From Akkermansia muciniphila (lineage in GTDB: Bacteria > Verrucomicrobiota > Verrucomicrobiia > Limisphaerales > F1-80-MAGS106), in contig CAMBEJ010000011.1 in assembly GCA_945865375.1 (NCBI GenBank), forward strand, positions 1-60,682: DNA of 60,682 bases. The letters run 5' to 3'. Of the stretch, positions 54,069 through 60,682 are shown one piece after another (position 1 is the stretch's first letter; every line of letters starts with the position of its first letter). A program made the position numbers and the translations under genes. Below the pieces are notes generated by a model. It made no database searches and had not been told where the DNA came from. It worked only from the letters and a program-made list of their open reading frames with translations.

Positions 54069-54246
54069 AATGTTGAGTGACCAAAAATGTTGAGTTGAGC
54101 GCGTTTTTTCAATGCCAGCGGCCTCCGTGTAAGGCTTTAACTCAACATTATTGGTCTTCTCGGACAATGGCAGTAGCGTCCAATGCTGAAACCGTTGCTT
54201 CCGAGCGATTGAGCCTTTTGGGAGGCCTGTTTTGGAAAGAAGTTTT
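54069..54246. promoter_or_regulatory. upstream region of HTH gene with ATGTTGAGT repeats
   Basis: ATGTTGAGT occurs twice in direct order (about 54069-54078 and 54087-54095), and AACTCAACATT (54139-54149) is the inverted form of AATGTTGAGTT (54086-54096). A short hairpin or operator for the HTH protein downstream is plausible. No -35/-10 pair is convincing. Confidence 0.4.
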
Positions 54247-54495
54247 ATGACAGAATGTTGGTTATCCCCAGACGAAATCGCAGCGCATCTCGGGGTTAAT
54301 TCGGACACGATCTGCAACCGGATCGATCGGAAGAGCATGCCCGCGCACAAGCTCGGGCGACTTTGGAAGTTCCTCGCGTCGGAGGTTGACGGATGGATCA
54401 AAGGGGGGTGGGCGGGCGACACGGCGAAGGAGTCCCACGCCCCAGAAGCAAAACAGCCAGGGAAACGTTCATCAAATCAAAACCCGACCAAATGA
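54247..54495 (+). CDS. excisionase-like helix-turn-helix protein
   Basis: An 82-residue DNA-binding protein from the ATG at 54247. WLSPDEIAAHLGVNSDTICN is the recognition helix-turn-helix, and RKSMPAHKLGRLWKFLASEV the wing, ending in DGWIKGG; this is the MerR-type excisionase fold common upstream of restriction and BREX-like operons. It is followed 17 bp later by a BrxE-like frame, so it is likely its regulator. Its frame is intact. Confidence 0.82.
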   Translation: MTECWLSPDEIAAHLGVNSDTICNRIDRKSMPAHKLGRLWKFLASEVDGWIKGGWAGDTAKESHAPEAKQPGKRSSNQNPTK

Positions 54496-54511
54496 GGACC
54501 GACCGACAAAA

Positions 54512-55066
54512 ATGAGCATTGACCTCAATCAGTTGATCAAACTGCGGCTGACTGTCGCGCGGTTTGGCGAAATGGATGGAGCAGGTTGGTGGAACACTCA
54601 AGGGATTCTGTGAAAAGCCGGACGGTCCGTTCTCGCCCGTGGCTTCCCGGCCACTCATTGGTTCGCCCAAGCAAGAATTGCTTGTGCTGTTGCTGCGGCT
54701 CGGTGCGCCGCCTTTTTTTCTCCACCGGGATGCCTCACCCTCTGGAATCTCCCAGCAGAGATTGAGGACTCAGTCTCACGACAATGGTCGGCGGTGTGCC
54801 GACATCCAAATGATTGGACCCCTTTTTTTGAGAGTTTGGCCACCCGTAACTCTGGCGACCTCTTGCATCACCTCAAGGAGCAGAACCTTATCGAAGCCAG
54901 CACTGTTCAGGCGATCATACCTCTGCGCCGTTCAGCCGAGGGCAAGGCCGTCGCTCTGCCGGGCACCGGACAAGCGACCCGAGACACAGTGATGCTTCTG
55001 GCGGCCGGGTTTTCCAAAGGGGAGAGACAGAATCTCGCGGTGCCATATATCAGATCAGAATCGTGA
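54512..55066 (+). pseudogene. BrxE-like (BREX type 6) protein with one in-frame TGA
   Basis: From the ATG at 54512 the frame reads MSIDLNQLIKLRLTVARFGE, MDGAGWWNTQGIL, then TGA (54611-54613), and continues open in the same frame: KAGRSVLARGFPATHWFAQA, PPGCLTLWNLPAEIEDSVSR, then RHPNDWTPFFESLATRNSGD up to YIRSES at the stop near 55066. The whole 184-codon product fits the BrxE family by RFGEMD, WWNT, RGFPATH and LTLWNLPAEIED motifs. The TGA lies where Gly (GGA) is expected. All other BREX genes are missing. It is read here as a pseudogene; stop-codon readthrough is an alternative. Confidence 0.7.
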
Positions 55067-55135
55067 CCACCGCACCGCCATCATCATTGAAGTATTCGAG
55101 GCGACTTGTCCGCAACGACAGAATCGCACGTTCGT

Positions 55136-55510
55136 TCACAGCGAATTGGGATGCGTCTGATTCGCCCTCCCGGATTGCATGGATTCGGCCAGGGTATCGT
55201 AGATTTCGAGGATAGTGCGGTTGGTGTCGTTGATGAACTTGTCCTCGTCATTACGCTTCACGATAGGGAAGGTGTCCATGATGTAGGCCTCGGCGGCGCG
55301 GGGCGTTGGGAACGCTTGGGGCAGGAAGGCGGGTTGCTGACGCCACGACGATTCGCGGATTGAGCCTTTCATCGCTGCACGGCGAAGCAACCTAGGCCGG
55401 TGATTCATCATTCTTCGTTCAAGGATGACGCGTTTGGTGCGGTAGCCGCCGTTGAACGTGGCTTCGTCCTTGCGCTTCACGATGGGGAAGGTGTTGAGGA
55501 TAACAGCCAT
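55136..55510 (-). pseudogene. DNA methyltransferase C-terminal tail, duplicated
   Basis: The 124-codon frame carries two versions of one tail: NTFPIVKRKDEATFNGGYRT with KRVILE, and DTFPIVKRNDEDKFINDTNR with TILEIYDTLAESMQSG. This TFPIVKRKDE...RTKRVILEIYD ending belongs to large adenine methyltransferases of restriction or BREX-like systems. No catalytic motif (NPPY) is left. It starts 26 bp downstream of the UvrD gene, where a complete methyltransferase may have stood before a deletion. Confidence 0.5.
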
Positions 55511-55536
55511 GCGTTGTGGCTAATGTGTGTTGGCGT

Positions 55537-57645
55537 TCATTTTTCGGATGCGAAGCGGCATACCAACAGAGAGCAGCGACCTCGCGTGGCTGCCACATAC
55601 AGCAAAGCGCGTTTTTGACGGAAGCGCTCGGACGTTTTGTCAACCGCATCCATTTCATCCAGCTTTCCGGCAAGGATGACGTGGTCGAACTCGAGTCCTT
55701 TGACGCGGTGAACAGTGGCCATGCGCAGACCAGGCACGCCCGAATCCTCGGGCTTCCCGGGCTCGATCTGGTGCACCGCCGGACATACGCGCTTAAGGTA
55801 CTTCTCGTATTCGTCCAGTTCTCGGTGGGTGCCCGCAACGACGCAAATCGTCTCAGGCCTCGCCTGTTCCTTCTCGATGAGGCGTCGGGCGTGTGCCGAG
55901 ATGGCCTCGGCGACGGCGGCCTCGTTCGGGTAGGTCTGGAGCACTGGAGGCTCCCCGTGCACCAACGAACGGACACCCTGATCATCATCGGCGCCAGCAT
56001 CCAAGTCATCGAAGGACAGCCCCTTCAGCAAACCGAGAGCCCAATTCTTCAGCTCTTCAGTCGTACGGTAGTTGATCCGGAGCTTTTTTCCACGTCCACG
56101 GATGTCGATGCCGCACCGGGCAAGTACCACCTGATGGCCGTAGATGCGTTGATGCGCGTCGCCGACCAAGAACAGATCGTTTTCAGTGGGCGGAACGAGG
56201 GCGCGGATCAGGCGGAATGCCTCATTACCGAAATCCTGAGACTCATCCACCAAGGCGGCACGGTACGGAAAAGAGATAGCTCTGGAGGCGATTAGGCGCG
56301 AAGCCGTCCGAAATGCATCGGCAGGTTCGCTGAGACCGCGTTCGTTGAGCAAAGCACGATATTCCTCAAACACCGGCCAGAGCTGTTTACGTTCCGGACG
56401 GCTGAGGCGATAAGATCGTCCGACTCGGGACACGGTCAGATAGGCGTCGCACGTTTCGATGCCGTGGGCCTGAATGACATTGTCCCATTCGCCGCGGATG
56501 AACTCCGCCGGAAAAGGCATGGGCTGAGCGGCAAGTTCCACAGCCTTTTTCCAAAGGTCATCCCGGGATGAATTCTCGTAGGTCAACTTGAGGTTGAACC
56601 CCTGCTTTTCCAAGAAGCGCCTCGACCAAGCGTCGAGGTTGACGACTTCAATGCGTTCCCATTCCTCCCGCGAACAAAGTTTTTTGAGATTGGATGCAAT
56701 GTCCGTCGCCAGATTCTTAGTGAAAGTGGTGAAAAGCACTTTTTGTCCGGGCGCACAGATGTTTTTGGCCAACCAAGCCGCGCGATGCATCGCAACCACG
56801 GTCTTGCCCGTGCCGGCGCTGCCCAAAACGCGGACAGGACCCGAGGCGCGCATCTCGACCAACCGACGTTGTGACGGGTGCAAAAAGACTCGCCACTGTT
56901 CCAGCGGAGCAGCGAGAAGTTTCTCCATTTCCGCAGCATCCGTGATGACAACGAAGTGGCGCTTGGTGCTGTCCCGATCCACGGCGGCGGCAAAATCCGA
57001 GGTGTCGATGGATGCCTGACGAACTATACAAAGTTCGGTGCGTGCTTCATCTGCCGAATACCCGGCGGCAAGCATAAAGGCGGCCTCGAAGGCCTCGCGA
57101 GGAAGGATTTTCTCCAAACGATCCAGATCATTTTCGTCTTTTATGTCGCGAACATGACTGAGTAAAGCGCTGGGGACGCCGAGTGAAATCAACTCCTCAT
57201 CAGAGAATGATTTGAATAAGGCCGGCGGTGATTTGATTTCGGGTTTTGGCGGCGCGGCGGGCGTTGCAGCCGCCATGGATTCGGCGGCGGCCTCCTGAGT
57301 CAAAACGACCTGCATGGTTCCCGTTCCAGGATGGACCGCGCAGGTTCTTCGCGTAGCCCATTGGTAAGCATCGTCATGCTTATCCACCCAAAGCAGGACA
57401 TACAAGTTGCCTTGCTCGGGCTTCAGGATGATACCCCGATAATCCTGATCAATGCGGACGGATCTCAAGTTATCATCCTTGGCCCCCTTGATTTTCTCGT
57501 AGTTGTGGGTGGCGGCAGCGGGATTGGCAGCGAAGTCGTCGAGGAAGTGGCGCGTCTTTTTTTGCTGCTTCTGAGGCAGACCGCTGAAGGCTGTGAGGAA
57601 GTCAGCCCCAAGCGCGAGTTTGATTTCATGAAAGGGGTTGCTCAT
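55537..57645 (-). CDS. RelE-like N-terminal domain fused to UvrD/Rep-type SF1 helicase
   Basis: A 702-residue protein. Residues 1-90 (FLTAFSGLPQKQQKKTRHFL, KGAKDDNLRSVRIDQDYRGI, LYVLLWVDKHDDAYQWA) have the RelE/ParE-toxin pattern. A hinge of about 100 residues rich in Ala and Pro follows. The helicase part begins near 260: Walker A GSAGTGKT (about 275), DESQDF Walker B (about 465), DAHQRIYGHQ, and motif VI RALLYVAATRGR near the end. An SF1A helicase fused to a toxin fold suggests sensing DNA or replication forks in phage defence. The ATG overlaps the stop of the DUF1998 helicase (ATGA), so the two are translationally linked. Confidence 0.85.
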   Translation of the reverse strand: MSNPFHEIKLALGADFLTAFSGLPQKQQKKTRHFLDDFAANPAAATHNYEKIKGAKDDNLRSVRIDQDYRGIILKPEQGNLYVLLWVDKHDDAYQWATRRTCAVHPGTGTMQVVLTQEAAAESMAAATPAAPPKPEIKSPPALFKSFSDEELISLGVPSALLSHVRDIKDENDLDRLEKILPREAFEAAFMLAAGYSADEARTELCIVRQASIDTSDFAAAVDRDSTKRHFVVITDAAEMEKLLAAPLEQWRVFLHPSQRRLVEMRASGPVRVLGSAGTGKTVVAMHRAAWLAKNICAPGQKVLFTTFTKNLATDIASNLKKLCSREEWERIEVVNLDAWSRRFLEKQGFNLKLTYENSSRDDLWKKAVELAAQPMPFPAEFIRGEWDNVIQAHGIETCDAYLTVSRVGRSYRLSRPERKQLWPVFEEYRALLNERGLSEPADAFRTASRLIASRAISFPYRAALVDESQDFGNEAFRLIRALVPPTENDLFLVGDAHQRIYGHQVVLARCGIDIRGRGKKLRINYRTTEELKNWALGLLKGLSFDDLDAGADDDQGVRSLVHGEPPVLQTYPNEAAVAEAISAHARRLIEKEQARPETICVVAGTHRELDEYEKYLKRVCPAVHQIEPGKPEDSGVPGLRMATVHRVKGLEFDHVILAGKLDEMDAVDKTSERFRQKRALLYVAATRGRCSLLVCRFASEK

Positions 57646-60600
57646 GTTTGTTGTGAGAGGATGGCGATGATCGTTGAAAGTTCTTGCGAACTCAGGCCGA
57701 CAGTGCCAAAGGCGAACACGCGCCACCCGGCCGCATCAAATATCTCCTGATCTGCCGCGAGTTCTGGGCCAAACACAGCAATTTTCCGGTCCGGCCAAGC
57801 CGCCTCGGCAGTAGCGGCCACTCGTCCATTCGCTTCGAGTTCGAATCCTATGACGGGCCATGCAAGCTTCTGTCGCAGCAATTGCTCAAGGAAAGAAGCG
57901 AGATTCGGATTTGCCAAATCGAAATCCGGCGGCACTTCGCCTGCGCTCCCGTCCTGCGGTTCTACCGTGGGCCGATCGGGTTCTCCGCCAGCCAGAAAGT
58001 GACGATAAGCATCCGTGATTCCGGAGAATGCTCCCGATCTACCTCCGCGGACGGTGACAATGTAAGCGTGGGGCAAAAACTGGAGTCGATTCATCAAGCG
58101 CAGGAATCCGCGCCAATGTCTGGGAAAGCCCGGCTCAAGAACCCTCTGGTCATCGTCGAAGCGCACCAACAGAAATACTCCGGACGCATCCCTTTCTTTC
58201 ACACTGGGATTCGTCGCCAAAGCCAGGGCTGCCACTTCGTCCGAACTGCATGACCCACCCAATCCATCACTCTGCTGCGCTTGCTCGAGAGTGGGTACTT
58301 CCGAGGAATCCTGAGAAAGCTTGCGCACTGCTTCGGCAGCGTTCGCGAGCGAGACGGGCTGCAACTGCCCCGCCAGTGTCAGGGTGTAAAGATATGACAA
58401 CTTTTCCCAGAATGGGCCGGTGGGACGCGTCAGAAACTCAAGAAACAAACTCCAACTGGTGCAGCTAGCGGCGCCTTGTGCGAGAACCAGCTCATCGCCT
58501 GCGAGGATTTGCCGCGCCATGTCGCTCCGGCGTTGGGCGTGGGTTTCGCCTGTAAAGGTACTGGGGATCTTGGCGGGGTCGTTTCGATACTGAATATCCT
58601 CCCAGGTAAAACTCCAAACCCAGAATTGGCCCGATCTTACTAGCGCCTGACGTTGCTGAACGTCGAGAGCGATGCGGTTGTGTCCGGAGGCCTCGTCGGC
58701 GTGAAATCTGAAGCCATCCAAGAACACGGCCACAGGACGGCACTGGTTGGGCCGCACCGGGTAGAGGACGAAATCTGGGATGGAGGGAACGTCCATACCC
58801 GGTCCGGCTGCGACGGTAATCTGAGGGGACACCTCCCAGGCAACATCAGCTCTTCGCCAAAGGAACCCAGGTTTGTTGCGTACAATCCTGCCCTGAAGCT
58901 GTGCGCCTGGGACAGTCCGCAAACTTTGAAGGAAGGATTTCTCGAGCGCGCTCTTGATGAGCGGATGGATGTCGATGTCAGAAACTCGGCTAACGGGCTC
59001 AAGTTGATCAGAATGCTGAAGAATCGTTTCCAGCAGGCGGATGGCTGTGGTGCGCGACAATCCCGCATGGTCTCGCGCGTGACGCGATTGGAGAATACAC
59101 CGATGACAGCCATCAGTGTCGTGGTCAGCTCGGGTAGCGCAAAGACACTCCTTGAGATGAACCAGGGCGCGGCGGAGGACTTCCAGAAAGACCTCCGGTT
59201 TTTGGGATAATTGCTTTAGGTAACCCGTGCCGCCGGGCACTTGGTCATAGAGCACCAAATACTTGCGGCGTTGATCCGTGCCGGGCTCGGTGCGTTCGTC
59301 AACACACCCCTTGAGGTGCTCGATGCTGCCGCGGAAATAAAGACGGAGGCCGAGATGCAAAGCCGCGACGAAGGAGGTCATGTCAGTATCCTCGTCGGTG
59401 CTGCTTGATGGCAACAACACGCGCAGCGCCTCGGAATGGAGTTCGCGGTAAAGGAACACCGCTTTGAGCGGTGCCGCGTCCTTGCCACGTTGGCGGCAGG
59501 AGAGATCGTGTTTCATTTCCTCGTCACCGTTACTGCTCTTGCGGCTCTGCACTTTTCCGCATTCTGGGCAGAGGAGAAAACCTGCGCTCGACAGATCCTT
59601 TCCTCCGAGCCGGAAGGACTCAATCTCCGGGCTGTCCTGTCCGAGGTTCACCACGCGGAAAGTAAGTTTGCCCAAGAACTCGAAGCCGAATGGGACACTG
59701 GCTCCACGAATCTGGTAAGCCTGTCGCTCGGCGTCCTCGGGAATCACAATAGACTCATGGCGATTGTAGAAAGCGGGTTCCCGTTGATCCTTATCGTCGT
59801 GACTCCGCGAGTTGCGGTCAAAGCTGGTAGAAACCACCTGACGAAGCCGCACGAGATCGCGCTTCAGAGAGGTGTCCGCCCAGTTTGGGCTTTCGCAGGC
59901 AGGGCACTCCGAGCGAGAGGGCACGGAATCGTCCACCAATGCCATATAGCTGCACGAATCGCAGAAGTGCCATTTCTGTAGCGTGTTTGCATTGACGGCC
60001 ACCTGGTCGATCTTTAGCCGTCGGCCTTCGACGTAAAAAAGACTGCCCGGCGCAAGTTCAGTAATGGCGGAAGCTGCCGGACGGACGTATTCGAAAGTGA
60101 TGGCTTGATATTTGCCCGCGTCCGACTTGGGCTGTTCGCGTCTTTTGAGGATCACACTGCGCAATTCTACTCCCTCTTCCGGAAAGGCGTAGTTGGGGAG
60201 GAGCCCTTCATCGGTGAAGAAGTTCAGTGTCAACTTGCCGTTGATCTGCTTCAGCATTTCGTGGATGCCGTCCCGACTTTGCTTGAGCTCGTCCAGCTCA
60301 CCATCAATGGCTTCGTCACGGGCAGTGGTTTCCCGATTCTTGCGAATGGCCCGGCCTACTTTCTGAAGTCGGTTGCGCAAGTCTTCGCGGTCTTCCGCTA
60401 GCCCGGAGAGCCCGGTGAGAATCTTGTGGGTCAAACCGCCATCGCCACTTCCATCTCCGCGCGCAAATCGCGCCAGCATCTGGCGTGATTCCTCGGTCAG
60501 CTCGTCCGGTTTGAATAGGACGAGGAACCCCGTAAGCAACGAATCCAGAATGGACTCGATGAATCTGAAATAGTCGTACGGAAAGCCGGACTTGCCTGCT

Positions 60601-60682
60601 GGGTTTCGGACAGCATCCAACACGCGATCTATCATGTGCGGTAGAATCGCTTTTGGGTTTGTCTGCTCGCTCCAGCGGTCGA
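57642..60682 (-). CDS. large helicase with DUF1998 and nuclease-like C-terminal domain (5' end outside window)
   Basis: The frame is open to the window edge; 1012 residues are visible and the helicase core is presumed to lie beyond it. Visible parts are a helical region with the NFFTDEGLLPNYAFPEEGVE segment (about 150), two zinc motifs (CDSCSYMALVDD with CPAC, and CPECGK with a later Cys), and the DUF1998 motif LCATRADHDTDGCHRC near residue 510. The last 450 residues include SIPDFVLYPVRPNQCRPVAV, LDGFRFHADE and an Asp/His/Gln/Arg pattern like Vsr or PD-(D/E)XK nucleases. DUF1998 helicases are parts of Druantia- and DISARM-like defence systems. It overlaps the UvrD gene by 4 bp. Confidence 0.82.
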   Translation of the reverse strand, partial: DRWSEQTNPKAILPHMIDRVLDAVRNPAGKSGFPYDYFRFIESILDSLLTGFLVLFKPDELTEESRQMLARFARGDGSGDGGLTHKILTGLSGLAEDREDLRNRLQKVGRAIRKNRETTARDEAIDGELDELKQSRDGIHEMLKQINGKLTLNFFTDEGLLPNYAFPEEGVELRSVILKRREQPKSDAGKYQAITFEYVRPAASAITELAPGSLFYVEGRRLKIDQVAVNANTLQKWHFCDSCSYMALVDDSVPSRSECPACESPNWADTSLKRDLVRLRQVVSTSFDRNSRSHDDKDQREPAFYNRHESIVIPEDAERQAYQIRGASVPFGFEFLGKLTFRVVNLGQDSPEIESFRLGGKDLSSAGFLLCPECGKVQSRKSSNGDEEMKHDLSCRQRGKDAAPLKAVFLYRELHSEALRVLLPSSSTDEDTDMTSFVAALHLGLRLYFRGSIEHLKGCVDERTEPGTDQRRKYLVLYDQVPGGTGYLKQLSQKPEVFLEVLRRALVHLKECLCATRADHDTDGCHRCILQSRHARDHAGLSRTTAIRLLETILQHSDQLEPVSRVSDIDIHPLIKSALEKSFLQSLRTVPGAQLQGRIVRNKPGFLWRRADVAWEVSPQITVAAGPGMDVPSIPDFVLYPVRPNQCRPVAVFLDGFRFHADEASGHNRIALDVQQRQALVRSGQFWVWSFTWEDIQYRNDPAKIPSTFTGETHAQRRSDMARQILAGDELVLAQGAASCTSWSLFLEFLTRPTGPFWEKLSYLYTLTLAGQLQPVSLANAAEAVRKLSQDSSEVPTLEQAQQSDGLGGSCSSDEVAALALATNPSVKERDASGVFLLVRFDDDQRVLEPGFPRHWRGFLRLMNRLQFLPHAYIVTVRGGRSGAFSGITDAYRHFLAGGEPDRPTVEPQDGSAGEVPPDFDLANPNLASFLEQLLRQKLAWPVIGFELEANGRVAATAEAAWPDRKIAVFGPELAADQEIFDAAGWRVFAFGTVGLSSQELSTIIAILSQQT

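Noticed and set aside
54611-54613. TGA as a selenocysteine codon in the BrxE-like gene
   Set aside because: The family has Gly or a non-Cys residue there and no bacterial SECIS-like hairpin was recognised directly downstream.
54564-54992. Alternative 142-codon frame over the BrxE-like gene
   Set aside because: The BrxE-like frame matches family motifs on both sides of the TGA; the alternative has none.

Overview
The window looks like a chromosomal segment of a Gram-negative bacterium of the Verrucomicrobiota, probably the Pedosphaera/Limisphaerales side. This is inferred from gene content only: KDO/LPS-transport genes, DUF1080 sugar-hydrolase-like proteins, a Tat-exported Gfo/Idh/MocA oxidoreductase, an H-X9-DG type pseudopilin, PQQ-like propellers, a eukaryote-type UDP-sugar pyrophosphorylase and many dispersed palindromic repeats. 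No rRNA or tRNA gene and no CRISPR array were seen.

Layout. 1-0.75 kb: the 3' part of a Y1 (REP-associated type) transposase next to half of a dispersed repeat. 0.9-11.7 kb: housekeeping, with a minus-strand SNF2 helicase/kdsA/LptA-like/lptB run, a radical SAM/SPASM enzyme, and plus-strand msrP and bifunctional NAD(P)HX repair genes. 11.8-13.7 kb: a gene graveyard holding the end of a CE15-type esterase, N-terminal scraps of type III-B CRISPR genes cmr5 and cmr4, and at least three decayed PIN toxin loci. 14.1-23.1 kb: a membrane acyltransferase, a TPR-redoxin protein, a trypsin-like protease with a small partner, a Uma2 protein and a Gfo/Idh oxidoreductase. 23.3-31.4 kb: accessory DNA with an intact HigBA-like pair, a sigma-factor/kinase deletion chimera, FG-GAP, IS91 and RAYT remnants, a decayed and an intact PIN toxin pair, and most of the repeats. 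31.5-53.9 kb: core genes (rpoN, rpmB, smpB, rpoZ, typA, ppnP, UDP-sugar pyrophosphorylase, lysine 2,3-aminomutase family) mixed with secreted or membrane proteins typical of the group. 54.2-60.7 kb: a probable defence island with an excisionase-like HTH gene, a BrxE-like gene broken by one in-frame TGA, the duplicated tail of a DNA methyltransferase, a RelE-like/UvrD helicase fusion, and a large DUF1998 helicase with a nuclease-like C-terminus that runs off the window.

The most distinctive signal is the repeat landscape. One family (R1) has terminal inverted repeats TCAGTAAAAC/GTTTTACTGA enclosing two inverted arms made of the hexamer CGTAAT, so it can fold like a REPIN. A second (R2) carries the same hexamer core in a different frame of flanks. 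A third (R3) is a 131-132 bp palindromic element. A fourth (R4) has 16-bp inverted ends AGCAGTTCTCATTTTG and 8-bp direct repeats beside both copies. The helicase module at the right end, linked by an ATGA overlap, is the best candidate for a functional undescribed system, but its N-terminal part lies outside the window. All assignments come from reading the sequence; no database search was run.
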